This document shows positions 25,342-33,791 of a DNA stretch of 64,000 nt, piece after piece. Source of the DNA: an uncultured Thermoguttaceae bacterium (GTDB taxonomy: Bacteria; Planctomycetota; Planctomycetia; Pirellulales; Thermoguttaceae); assembly GCA_937951625.1 (NCBI GenBank), contig CALFBP010000049.1:1-64000 (forward strand), read 5' to 3'. Under the pieces are notes generated by a model, which made no database searches, was not told where the DNA came from, and worked only from the letters and a program-made list of their open reading frames with translations. Every line of letters starts with the position of its first letter. The stretch's first letter is position 1. Position numbers and translations under genes: made by a program.

Positions 25342-26211
25342 ATGGGCTCCTTGAAGCCGAAAATTCTTGTTCAGTTCGACAGCGATTCGCAGCCAAGCGT
25401 TTTCGACGCCGTCACCGCGATCGATGCGGGCGTCGACCATCTGCTTCAGCACGCCAACGTGCGTCCAGAGGAGGTGCGAAACCTGGTCTATGGGGCGATC
25501 TTTACCCGCGGCGTCGAGGACCTTCGTTCCACGGCCATTTTCGTAGGCGGATCGGACGTCGTCGCGAGTGAGGCCCTGTTTGCCGAGGTGCGGCGGACAT
25601 TCTTCGGTCCGATGCGGGTATCGGTCATGCTCGATCCCAACGGGGCCAACACCACGGCCGCTGCCGCGGTCCTTGCCGCGGCCAGACAGGTGCCGCTCAG
25701 AGGCGTGGTGGTCCTGGCCTTGGCTGCCACCGGCCCGGTCGGCCGCAGGGTGGTCCATCTGCTGGCCGGGCAAGGCGCCGTGGTGCGTGTCGGGTCGCGC
25801 GATGTCCAGCGGGCCCGGGACGTCTGCCAGGCGGTTTCTCAGAAAATTCCTGAAGCGAATCTCTCGGCCCACGAGACCTCCACTCCAGAAGCAACGCTCG
25901 CTGCGGCCGACGGGGCCAAAATCGTCATCGCGGCTGGAGCGCCGGGGGTGATGCTGTTGACGGCCGAGGTTCGGAGAAGGTGCCGGGAACTTGCCGTGGC
26001 CGTGGACCTCAACGCCGTCCCCCCCGTTGGCATCGAGGGAGTCGATCCCTTAGACCAAGCCATCCAACGCGATGGAGTTATCTGCTACGGGGCGATCGGC
26101 GTCGGCGGCATGAAGATGAAAATCCACAAGGCGGCGATCCGTGCCATGTTCGAGGCGAACGATCGCGTGTTTGACGTGGACGAAATCTTCGCCCTAGGCC
26201 GTGAGCTATGA
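25342..26211 (+). CDS. mtdB: NAD(P)-dependent methylene-tetrahydromethanopterin dehydrogenase
   Basis: Oxidises methylene-H4MPT to methenyl-H4MPT, the step after Fae. Recognised from its N-terminus (KILVQFDSDSQPSVFDAVTAIDAGVDHLL split over the first 35 residues), the substrate region GAIFTRG, and GGSDVVASEAL. The dinucleotide-binding core is LALAATGPVGRRVVHLLAGQGA, followed by VGSRD. DLNAVPPVGIEGVD and AIGVGGMKMKIHK complete the family pattern. Length 289 aa, as in MtdB/MtdA. The Ser/Arg after the second strand hint at NADP use, but cofactor choice is not certain. It follows fae on the same strand. Confidence 0.9.
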   Translation: MGSLKPKILVQFDSDSQPSVFDAVTAIDAGVDHLLQHANVRPEEVRNLVYGAIFTRGVEDLRSTAIFVGGSDVVASEALFAEVRRTFFGPMRVSVMLDPNGANTTAAAAVLAAARQVPLRGVVVLALAATGPVGRRVVHLLAGQGAVVRVGSRDVQRARDVCQAVSQKIPEANLSAHETSTPEATLAAADGAKIVIAAGAPGVMLLTAEVRRRCRELAVAVDLNAVPPVGIEGVDPLDQAIQRDGVICYGAIGVGGMKMKIHKAAIRAMFEANDRVFDVDEIFALGREL

Positions 26212-26291
26212 AACTGTCGCTCGGTGGAAACCAATGAGGGCGCGGTTGAGGCTCCGCGCGAGCAGGGGCCGACGTGGAGCGTCGCCCGAGG

Positions 26292-26618
26292 CTAAAGCGA
26301 TGCTCTTTTGCCTCGCGTGTCGGGGGCTGAGAGGGCTTGAAGGCGAAGAGCCAACTCGGCGGCCTTCAGCCCGCGAATCAAAAACCGTTTCTGCACCGAG
26401 GTTTCTCCCGAGAGCAGCTCGATCTGCGGTCTGCGCACGCCCAACCGCTCGGCTAGCAAAGCGGCGATGGCCTTGTTGGCCTTGCCTTTCTCAGGGGCCT
26501 GAGTTACGGACACCCGCAACGCACCACCGTGCTCCCCGGCGATTTCGTTCCGCCTGGCGCCGGCATGGGCTCGCACCGGCAAGACACTTCCTTCAGGATG
26601 CGATTCCACGGCGATCAT
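26292..26618 (-). CDS. DUF167 / UPF0235 (YggU-like) protein
   Basis: Small (108 aa) conserved protein of unknown biochemical role. The signature VRAHAGARRNEIAGEHGGALRVSVTQAPEKGKANKA is split by ordinary residues but clear, and the LLSGETSVQKRFLI strand completes the DUF167 fold. It lies 17 bases downstream of the yggS-like gene on the same strand. This pairing (yggS...yggU) also occurs in gammaproteobacteria, so shared transcription is likely. Confidence 0.85.
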   Translation of the reverse strand: MIAVESHPEGSVLPVRAHAGARRNEIAGEHGGALRVSVTQAPEKGKANKAIAALLAERLGVRRPQIELLSGETSVQKRFLIRGLKAAELALRLQALSAPDTRGKRASL

Positions 26619-26635
26619 GCTGCTGATCTGTTGCT

Positions 26636-27343
26636 CTAGCGTTCCTCAAAAAGGGCCGAACCGATGCGGACCATCGTGGCCCCTTCTTCGATCGCCACCT
26701 CGAAATCGCCGCTCATGCCCATCGAAAGCTCGTCCAGGCGGACCGTCTCGGGGCAATCGGCCCACAAGCGATCGCGGAGCTCTCGGAGCGCGGCAAAGTC
26801 CCGCCGTGCGGCGTCCAAACCACCTTCAAGACTTGCCATGCACATCAATCCGCAGACCTCTAGATGCGATAACCGTCCCAAATCGAGCAGGAGCGGGACG
26901 ACGACCTCAGCCGGGGCAAATCCATGTTTGGCTGCTTCGCCTGAGACATTGACCTCGAGCAAGACACGCACTCGCCTGCCCGATCCCTCGGCCAACCGAT
27001 TCAGAGTGCCTGCCAGTTCCAGACTGTCGACCGAATGGATCATGTCCACCAGGGGGAGGGTACGTTTGGCCTTGTTTCGCTGCAAATGGCCAATCAGGTG
27101 CCAGCGGACAGGCAAATCCGCCAACGCGGCGGCTTTTTCCCAGAGCTGCTGGGGACGACTTTCCCCCAAGATCGTGCATCCAGCCTCGACCAACGCCCGG
27201 ATCGCCTCCTCTTCGGCGAACTTGGTTACGGCCACCAATTGGATGCTCTCCGGCGAACGACCGCTCCGCCGGGCCGCTTGGGCCATTCGCTCCCGGACTT
27301 CGGCTAGATTCTGGCGAATCCGCTTTTGAAGATCGGACACCAC
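26636..27343 (-). CDS. YggS/PLPBP family pyridoxal-phosphate homeostasis protein
   Basis: Binds PLP without known catalysis and buffers PLP and amino-acid pools. The PLP lysine is in LVAVTKF (about K41). WHLIGHLQRNKAKR, HSVDSLELA, LLEVNVSGEAAKHG and LSMGMSGDFEVAIEEGATMVRIGSALFEER follow the family throughout. A GTG at 27343 (or 27340) gives VVSDLQKRIRQNL and a normal 235-aa protein. There is no clear ribosome-binding site, so the start is uncertain. The frame is open further upstream, but that part has no family similarity. Confidence 0.9.
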   Translation of the reverse strand: MVSDLQKRIRQNLAEVRERMAQAARRSGRSPESIQLVAVTKFAEEEAIRALVEAGCTILGESRPQQLWEKAAALADLPVRWHLIGHLQRNKAKRTLPLVDMIHSVDSLELAGTLNRLAEGSGRRVRVLLEVNVSGEAAKHGFAPAEVVVPLLLDLGRLSHLEVCGLMCMASLEGGLDAARRDFAALRELRDRLWADCPETVRLDELSMGMSGDFEVAIEEGATMVRIGSALFEER

Positions 27344-27633
27344 GAGTTGTGAAAATGCGCAAACAAGGCGATTGGGAAAACTAAGCAATCCGTCGCAGCG
27401 CCATCTTACGGCCTTGCAAATCGCTCGGTCAAGAAGTCGAGCTTTACGCGGGGGCTTGGTTGGCAAATAATGGGCAATCCAATGGTCGTATCTGGGGGTG
27501 ACGGGAGTCACCGACGTCGGAAGTCGGGGACCGTTGTTCCTAAGCGTTCGGCCCAAGCCGTCGGAGCGATGCGTTCCCGCCTGCCCTTGGCGGAGGAAGA
27601 TGCGGCCCACGATTTCAGAAAAAGGATTTGGTC

Positions 27634-30285
27634 ATGAACCGAGCGGTAAGCTGCGTGATGCGACTCCGTCGTTGGCTTTGCTTGGTCGGAGCGTTGACCG
27701 TGGGGACGTTGCTCTTCTCACCCCTCCCAGGCTGCAAGCAGGGTAATGAACCCGGCGGCGAGTCTAACCCGGCCCGGCCTGATGCCACGGCGAGGGGTCT
27801 CTCGTCGGGCGGAACCCAGCCGTCCGAGCCGTCGGGTTTTATGGGGTTGTTCCGGGGCGCCACGACGGGGGACATGCTGGGCGGGACCCAGCCGTCCGAG
27901 CCGTCGGGTTTCATGGCCAAGTCCGCTGAGAAGGGTTCGGAGGTCGTCCCTTCGCCCGAACCCGTGGCTGCCGCTCCCAAAAAGACGGCCAAGGAAGTGC
28001 TCGAATCCATGGTGGCGGCTTACAAAAATGCCTCTAGCTATGCCGACCAGGGAAAACTTCGCATCCAGGCGGTGCAAGACGGTCAGAAACTGGAACAGAC
28101 GTTGGATTATTCCCTGGTTTTGGTTCGACCGAACAAGATTCGCTTGCAGGTGTTCGAGGGGGTGGCCGTCTGCGACGGTCGGGAAATGGTGATGTTTGTC
28201 AACGACTTGCCGGGCCAAGTGGCCAAACGACCAGCTCCGGCCACAATCGACATCGCCAGCGTGTTTGCCGATCGAATCCTCGGTCACGCGATTTCCCAGG
28301 GGCCGACGCAAGGCTTCAGTTGGGTACCTGTTCCCCTGTTGCTGCTTACGGCCCCCGACCCACTGAAGACCATCCTTTACCGTGCAGCGACGCCGGTGCT
28401 TTTGGAGCCGGCCAAGATTGGCGATCGCGAGTGCCACCGCGTGCAGCTTACACGGCCCGATGGCGTGGCGGTCTTGTGGATCGATCAGCAGTCGCTGATC
28501 CTGCGGCGGCTGGCCTTTCCCGTGGAAGAGCTGGTGCGATCCGCCGGTCCCACCAAGCTCGAGGACGTGGCGATCGTAGCGGAATTCGAGCAGCCCGGCC
28601 TCAACGAGAAAATCGACGAATCCGCCTTCCGCCACGAATTTCCTGCGACTGCCCGAGTCGGCGAGTGGTTGCTGCCGCCTCCGTTGCTGATGTTGGGCAA
28701 GGCCGCCCCGGATTTCTCCTTTATCGGCGCCGATGGCAAGCCGATCGACCTGAAGTCGCTGGCGGGCAAGATCGTGGTGATGGACTTTTGGGCGACGTGG
28801 TGCGGGCCGTGCCGTATCAGTCTGCCTCTGTTGGAGCGCGTTTATCAAAAGTACAAAGACAATCCGAAAATCCAGTTCCTGGCCGTCAGCGTCGATGCGC
28901 CGCAAGTGGACGACCAAGAGGTCCAAAAGAAGCTCGAGGAGCTGAAAGTGACGGTTCCCTTGGCGAGGGACCCGGAAAAACATGCGGGCAGGCGATTCAA
29001 CGTCCAGGGGATTCCGGCCATGTTCGTCCTGGGCCCTGACCACGTGATCCAAAGTTCCGAGACCGGTTACAAGCCCACCCTCGAGGCCGAGCTTTCTCAC
29101 ACACTGGACCGGCTCCTGGCTGGCGAGAACGTTTACCAGGATCACTACAATCAGTTCGAGGCGGAGCGCAACCAGTATGCCGCATGGCTGGAACGATGGG
29201 TTGAAAAGGGAATTTTCGTGGGGCCCGAGGGCGAGGAACAAGAGGTGCCGGAGGCCAAGATCGCCGCCCGCTCCGATCCGAAGGCCTTCGTCCTGGAGTC
29301 GCTTTGGAAATGCAACGAATTGAAGTCGCCAGGCAACCTGCTGGCCGTGACGGCAGCCAACGGCCCACCAAAAGTTCTCGTGCTCGACTCATGGCGGAAT
29401 GTCGCGGAAATCGGTCCGGACGGAAAAGTGGTCGCCAATCACTCGCTGGACCTGCCCGATCGCGAGGCCGCCACCATGATCCGCACCGCGGTCGCCGCCG
29501 ATGGCAAGCGATTTTACGCGGTTTCCGGCGTCATGCAGCAGCAGGTCCACCTGTTTGACGAAAACTGGAAGAAAATCGTTGCCTTTCCCGAAGATGCCTT
29601 GAAAAATCCCCACGCCGGCATCGCCGACATTCAACTGGCCGACCTCGACGGCGACGGAAAGCTGGAATTGCTGGTTAGCTACTTTGGAGATGTCGGGGTG
29701 CATTGCGTTTCGTTCGAGGGCAAACGCATCTGGGCCAACCGAAACTTGGCGATGGTGTCGAGATTGGCCGTTTGGAGCCCGGAGCCGAACGGGCAGCGCA
29801 CGCTCCTTTGCACCAACAGTCTCGGCAATTTGATGAAACTCGACGCTCAAGGCAGGTCCCAGGGCGAAATCAGTGTGCCCAAGCGTTTGATCCACTGGGT
29901 GGTCTCGGCCGATCTTGCTGGCGATCAGAGGATGCAATTGAGTGGACTCTATCTGCAAGAGCTTGGTCTGAGCGTGGTGATCGGCATTGATCCATCGGGC
30001 ACGGAGTTGTGGAGTCATCGCTTGTCGAAGGGGGTCCATCGGCGACCCGTGGAGCAGATCGTGGCGGGCAACCTCTTGCCCACGGGGCCTGGCCAATGGA
30101 TCGTGCCCGATCCCGACGGTTCGATTGTGGTCATCGCCGCTGACGGCAAATTGGTGGATCGGTGGTCGACCGGGGCTCCCATCACTGGTCTAGGCGTGGC
30201 GGCCGCGGATGGAAACCCTGTCCTGGTGGTCGCTTCGACCGACGCCGTCGAGGCGTGGCGGGTGCGAGTGCCCGGCACGAATTGA
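27634..30285 (+). CDS. Lipoprotein fusing a LolA-like domain, a TlpA-type thioredoxin and a propeller-like region
   Basis: An 883-aa envelope protein. The N-terminal signal ends in the lipobox LPGC (C34), so lipid anchoring is likely. A low-complexity linker with two copies of GGTQPSEPSGFM follows. Next is a domain (about 110-350) resembling outer-membrane lipoprotein carrier/DUF2092 sensors. A redoxin domain then carries WATWCGPC (active cysteines C390 and C393) and GIPAMFVLG with the cis-Pro. The C-terminal 350 residues contain DLDGDGKLELLV-type FG-GAP/PQQ-like repeats typical of beta-propellers. Start chosen at ATG 27634 with AAAGGA upstream. It may act in extracytoplasmic thiol-disulfide exchange, with the propeller as a docking or sensing part; that role is inferred. 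Confidence 0.85.
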   Translation: MNRAVSCVMRLRRWLCLVGALTVGTLLFSPLPGCKQGNEPGGESNPARPDATARGLSSGGTQPSEPSGFMGLFRGATTGDMLGGTQPSEPSGFMAKSAEKGSEVVPSPEPVAAAPKKTAKEVLESMVAAYKNASSYADQGKLRIQAVQDGQKLEQTLDYSLVLVRPNKIRLQVFEGVAVCDGREMVMFVNDLPGQVAKRPAPATIDIASVFADRILGHAISQGPTQGFSWVPVPLLLLTAPDPLKTILYRAATPVLLEPAKIGDRECHRVQLTRPDGVAVLWIDQQSLILRRLAFPVEELVRSAGPTKLEDVAIVAEFEQPGLNEKIDESAFRHEFPATARVGEWLLPPPLLMLGKAAPDFSFIGADGKPIDLKSLAGKIVVMDFWATWCGPCRISLPLLERVYQKYKDNPKIQFLAVSVDAPQVDDQEVQKKLEELKVTVPLARDPEKHAGRRFNVQGIPAMFVLGPDHVIQSSETGYKPTLEAELSHTLDRLLAGENVYQDHYNQFEAERNQYAAWLERWVEKGIFVGPEGEEQEVPEAKIAARSDPKAFVLESLWKCNELKSPGNLLAVTAANGPPKVLVLDSWRNVAEIGPDGKVVANHSLDLPDREAATMIRTAVAADGKRFYAVSGVMQQQVHLFDENWKKIVAFPEDALKNPHAGIADIQLADLDGDGKLELLVSYFGDVGVHCVSFEGKRIWANRNLAMVSRLAVWSPEPNGQRTLLCTNSLGNLMKLDAQGRSQGEISVPKRLIHWVVSADLAGDQRMQLSGLYLQELGLSVVIGIDPSGTELWSHRLSKGVHRRPVEQIVAGNLLPTGPGQWIVPDPDGSIVVIAADGKLVDRWSTGAPITGLGVAAADGNPVLVVASTDAVEAWRVRVPGTN
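27807..27916. repeat. Two near-identical 38-base in-frame repeats
   Basis: 27807-27844 and 27879-27916 differ at only two positions and are spaced 72 bases apart (24 codons), so both encode GGTQPSEPSGFM in the linker of the lipoprotein. The nucleotide identity, including third positions, points to a recent copying event or a small mobile repeat that entered the gene without breaking the frame. Confidence 0.9.
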
Positions 30286-30622
30286 TGGCTTGGCGCTGCA
30301 TCGCCGTATTGATGCGTTGGGCTGGATCGCCGCACACTCGCTCCAGCTTTTCTGAAGGGGCGTAGGTGCCGTCCCGTTCAACGGTCTCAAGCTCGATCGT
30401 CTCGCCCGAGCGGGGCGACAGAAGGATCGCAATCGACCTGCTCCCGGCAAGCAAAATACAGGGGGATTCCCCGAGGAATCGGCCGGCGGCGGCAGAATCG
30501 GCCGGCGGTGGCAGAATCGGATGGCGAATTTGAAGGATCGCCGAACGCTTGCCACTACTGGCGGCACTGGTCGCCGACTGGTATGCTATTGGGTCCAACA
30601 AGGCACTGGAGGTTTTACGACT
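30286..30622 (+). other. 337-base gap upstream of the phosphoglycerate kinase gene
   Basis: No gene. Contains the 19-base tandem repeat at 30477-30520 and a GGAGG ribosome-binding site at 30608-30612 that supports the start at 30623. In-frame sequence upstream of the chosen start spans the repeat and does not resemble PGK. Confidence 0.6.
30477..30520. repeat. Tandem 19-base repeat, 2.3 copies
   Basis: Unit AATCGGCCGGCGGYGGCAG: copy 1 at 30477-30495, copy 2 at 30496-30514 with one difference (C to T), then a partial AATCGG. Each unit contains the GC palindrome CGGCCG. It lies about 100 bases before pgk. Confidence 0.9.
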
Positions 30623-32020
30623 ATGGCGATCACCGTTCAAACGATGGAAACCTGGCTGAACCGATTGTTGGGCGCGGCCCCCGATGCGCCAAGGCTCCCG
30701 CTCAAGGGTTTTTTGGAAGGGATCGGGCAATTGGAGTCCTTGGCCGACGTGCCCAGCGGCACGCCCGTGCTGGTCCGTGGCGACACCGACTGCAAGCCAG
30801 GTGAAAAGGTGGGTAAGGGCGACATTCGCCTTCGTTCCATGGCCGAGACGCTCAACTATGGGCGGAGCAAAGGCTGGATTCAGGTGATCTTTGGCCACAT
30901 TGGCCGCGATCCCAAGGGCTCGCTCGATAAAGTCAGGGCGCGACTGGCCGAAATCCTCGGTTGCGAGGTCGGTTTCATCGTGGACTGGTTGGACCCGCAA
31001 TCGGCGACCATCTTGGACGCCGTGCCGCAGGCGATCCGCAGCGCCGCGCCGGGCAGCGTGATTCTTTTGGAAAACACGCGCAAGTACGATCTGGAGACCG
31101 TGCTTTGGAAGGCCAAGCCGGCCGACATTCCCACCCTCGCTCCGAAGTTGGCTAAACTGGCCAACGAATTCGCCGAGAAGGTAGCGAGGGTGTACGTCCA
31201 CGAGGCGTTTTCGGCGGGCAGTTTGGACAGCTCTTCCACCGTGGTGCCTGCTGCTATGGACCGCGTGGCCTTGGGTAAGTACGAGGCTGGCGAGTTCTGG
31301 GGGCCGTTGATGGATTGCCTGGATGCCCAATTGGTGGTCTCCAGCGGTCTGAAAATCGACAAGCTCGACGACCTCACGGCGATGATCGATCGCGGCAAGA
31401 TCCGCTGGGTGTTTACAGGCGGTTCGTTGGCCATGGGTTTGAAGAAGGCGGCCGCCGAGTTGGATGGGCAAACGTTCTGCGCAGGCGTGGCCGAGGATCC
31501 CGCCCATAGCGACAAGCCCTACTACATCCCACCGGCACGCGTCGAACAGGCCAAGAAACTCATCGCCGAGGGGCGTCAAAAAGGCATCCGCTTCGTGATG
31601 CCCGTGGATTTCGTGCTCCAGGACGGCCGCGTCTCGACGACGATTGGGCCTGCCGATCAGCAACTCGACGTTGGCCCCGCCACCGGAGACTATTTCGAGC
31701 AGAAAATCGGCGAGTTCCTCGAAGAGGTAAAGTCGCAACCGACTCCGGCCGTGGCCTTCCACAACGGCGTGCTCGGACTGTTCGAGGACCCCAAGTTCGA
31801 GGCCGGGACGCGCCGCTTCATGGCCCAGTTGAAACGCATGAAAGACGCGGGGGTGAAGGTTTACGTGGGCGGCGGCGAGGGCGGAAAGGCCCTGGAGAAA
31901 TACGGCCAGGAAGATTGGGTGACGCACAATTTCACCGCCGGCGGCACCGTGCTCAACGCCTTGGGAAGCGAACCCGTGCCCTACCTCGTCGCCCTATGGA
32001 TGGCCAGCAAAAAAACGTAG
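30623..32020 (+). CDS. pgk: Phosphoglycerate kinase, divergent
   Basis: Glycolytic/gluconeogenic transfer of phosphate between 1,3-bisphosphoglycerate and ADP. Family blocks are present but altered. VLVRGDTD (49-56) replaces VLVRxDFN, so the usual Asn is Asp. GHIGRDPKGS (91-100) keeps the H and R of HLGRP, and VILLENTRKY keeps the substrate Arg. GGGEGGKALEKYG occurs near the end. The last block is FTAGGTVLNALG instead of STGGGASLE. The length is 465 aa, longer than the usual 390-415, with an N-terminal extension and a long middle. Start at ATG 30623 with GGAGG 10 bases upstream. It may be the sole glycolytic PGK or a paralogue; the rest of the genome would decide. Confidence 0.8.
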   Translation: MAITVQTMETWLNRLLGAAPDAPRLPLKGFLEGIGQLESLADVPSGTPVLVRGDTDCKPGEKVGKGDIRLRSMAETLNYGRSKGWIQVIFGHIGRDPKGSLDKVRARLAEILGCEVGFIVDWLDPQSATILDAVPQAIRSAAPGSVILLENTRKYDLETVLWKAKPADIPTLAPKLAKLANEFAEKVARVYVHEAFSAGSLDSSSTVVPAAMDRVALGKYEAGEFWGPLMDCLDAQLVVSSGLKIDKLDDLTAMIDRGKIRWVFTGGSLAMGLKKAAAELDGQTFCAGVAEDPAHSDKPYYIPPARVEQAKKLIAEGRQKGIRFVMPVDFVLQDGRVSTTIGPADQQLDVGPATGDYFEQKIGEFLEEVKSQPTPAVAFHNGVLGLFEDPKFEAGTRRFMAQLKRMKDAGVKVYVGGGEGGKALEKYGQEDWVTHNFTAGGTVLNALGSEPVPYLVALWMASKKT

Positions 32021-32326
32021 GGCGGTTTGACCAATGGCCGGCGGGATGTCGGTTTTGGGGGGGCATCAGCCCCTTCCCGCCCCGCCAACGCCGCATTGAG
32101 CAGCACGTGCCGAAGACCGCGCGACGCTGCTGTCAGCGTGGAACCCCCGCGATTGGAGGTTCCTACTCAGTTTAAGATTCGAGCCCAACCCCCCCCTGAG
32201 AGAGGGTCAGGGTGAGGGCCAAAATCTTTGCAGACGACGGGAAAAGCGGGTGCATTGTAGCAGCCCTCACCCCACAGCCCATTCCCGCTTTCGCGACGGG
32301 GGAGTTTAGGGGCTAGGCTGGAAATG
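32021..32326 (+). other. 306-base gap between convergent pgk and the FHA/kinase gene
   Basis: No gene. It holds the inverted repeat described separately, which could serve as a two-way terminator or be a REP-like dispersed element. Confidence 0.6.
32210..32272. repeat. REP-like inverted repeat between convergent genes
   Basis: GGGTGAGGGC (32210-32219) and GCCCTCACCC (32263-32272) are perfect 10-base arms around a 43-base loop. The left arm is preceded by GAGAGAGGGTCA. The whole resembles the dispersed bacterial element built on GAGAGGGTCAGGGTGAGGG. A second imperfect pair (GAAAAGCGGG at 32241-32250 with CCCGCTTTC further right) may form a nested stem. Confidence 0.7.
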
Positions 32327-33538
32327 CTAGACGCCCACCCGCTTTAGATCGGTTAGCAATTCCTCGGCGGACTGGTAGCGGTCGGCCCGCTGCTTTTCTA
32401 GCAACTTCAGGACGATCGCCGAAAAGTCCTCAGGCAGGTCGGGGTAAAATTTCGTGGGATCCTCAGGCCGGACGTAACGGATTCGCTCGATGACCTCGGT
32501 CAGCGTGTCGCCGTCGCACGGCGGACGGCCAGCGAGAAGCGCGTAAAGGGTGGCGCCCAAGCTGTACAGATCGGATCGCGTGTCCGCCTCGCGGCTTTGA
32601 TTCGTTCGCTCCGGCGACATGTAGAAGACGTCGCCGGTAAATTCGGCGGATTGCGAGGCCTGGCTTGCGCTGATCCCGTCCACCAATTTTGCAAGGGTGA
32701 AATCCCCGAGTTTCACCAATTGGTCCGAAGTACGAACGAGAATGTTAGAGGGTGTGATATTGCGGTGGACCACACCGTGGTGGTGGGCAGCCTCCAATGC
32801 CCTCGCCATTTGCACCGCGATGCGATACACCTCGCGCCACGGGAGCAATTGGCCCTGCTGAACGCGGCGGACTACGTGGTCGAGGCTCTCGCCCTCCACC
32901 AATTCCATCGAAACCCAACAGTAGGGGCCAGTCTTATCCGCTTCGTGAAGCTGAACGATGTTCGGGTGATCGAGCGAGGCCACGGCCCGCATCAGGGCTA
33001 GGAATCGCTGGGTCTGTTCTTCATCGCGGAGGACCGTCGGCCAAAGCACCTTCAAGGCAACGTTGCGGTAGTGGGCCTCGTCGGCGGCGAGGAAAACCAT
33101 GCCCGTGGCCCCCGTCGCCAGACTGCACCGGAGGGTGAAATGGGCCAGGCGCCGACCCACCAATTCGCTCAACGGCAATACAGGGGCGGCGAGCGGCTGG
33201 GCGGAAGCGAGGCCGGGACTGCGTCGCGAAGGGGGGGCCCCAGCCGGTTCGGCCTCGAAGCGGAGTTCCGTGGTGCCAATCCGGATCGCGTCGCCGGATT
33301 TCAACTCGCAATCGAAGATTCGTTGGCCGTTGACGAACGTCCCCCGCTTACTGCCCACGTCGGTAAGACGTAGGATGCCGTCCACCGTGTCGATGCGGCA
33401 ATGGGCGCGGGAAACCCAGGGGTCCGAGAGTTGGGTCGCCGTGGCGTGACCCCGGCCGATAAGAAATGGTGCGCCTGCGGGGATGACAAAGACCGTTCCC
33501 TGATCGGGCCCGGCGATCACGGTGAGTCGTCCTAGCAT
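32327..33538 (-). CDS. FHA domain plus degenerate Ser/Thr kinase domain (probable pseudokinase)
   Basis: 403 aa. The FHA domain (about 2-95) shows LIGRG, then DPWVSRAHCRI and RGTFVNGQRI, and would bind phosphothreonine peptides. The kinase-like domain (about 127-400) keeps the ATP lysine (VALK, K163) and SMELVEGESLDHVV. The catalytic loop, however, reads VVHRNITPSN, so the catalytic Asp of HRD is Asn260, and the DFG motif reads DFT (279-281). The Gly-rich loop is also eroded (LATGATGMVF). SPERTNQSREADTRSDLYSLG and GRPPC are normal. ATG 33538 chosen for the GAGGGAG site just upstream. It probably acts as a phosphopeptide-binding scaffold rather than an active kinase; residual activity cannot be excluded. 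Confidence 0.88.
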   Translation of the reverse strand: MLGRLTVIAGPDQGTVFVIPAGAPFLIGRGHATATQLSDPWVSRAHCRIDTVDGILRLTDVGSKRGTFVNGQRIFDCELKSGDAIRIGTTELRFEAEPAGAPPSRRSPGLASAQPLAAPVLPLSELVGRRLAHFTLRCSLATGATGMVFLAADEAHYRNVALKVLWPTVLRDEEQTQRFLALMRAVASLDHPNIVQLHEADKTGPYCWVSMELVEGESLDHVVRRVQQGQLLPWREVYRIAVQMARALEAAHHHGVVHRNITPSNILVRTSDQLVKLGDFTLAKLVDGISASQASQSAEFTGDVFYMSPERTNQSREADTRSDLYSLGATLYALLAGRPPCDGDTLTEVIERIRYVRPEDPTKFYPDLPEDFSAIVLKLLEKQRADRYQSAEELLTDLKRVGV

Positions 33539-33762
33539 GAGCTCCCTCGCTGGTCGCTGCAACGCCAAATCGACCTATATTCCAGTATGGATTATTCGTC
33601 GGCCGTGGCAGTCCTGTCAACGTGCTACACCACGGATGGATGTCATAGAACCCCAGGATGTCGGGGACGGGCGGTATATGCGTCTCTGGCCGCATTTTTG
33701 GCGCGGTTTGCACCCGGCGCCGGTTGGTTTTCCAAACCCCTGAAACGTCGCCGACCCCGCGC

Positions 33763-33791
33763 TTGAACTGCCTTGAAGTTTCAGTTATTTT
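33763..33791 (+). promoter_or_regulatory. Promoter of the ExbB/ExbD/toroid operon
   Basis: -35 TTGAAC (33763-33768), a 17-base spacer and -10 TATTTT (33786-33791); each box matches consensus at 4 of 6. Transcription would start near 33798, about 68 bases before the first ATG. Confidence 0.45.
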
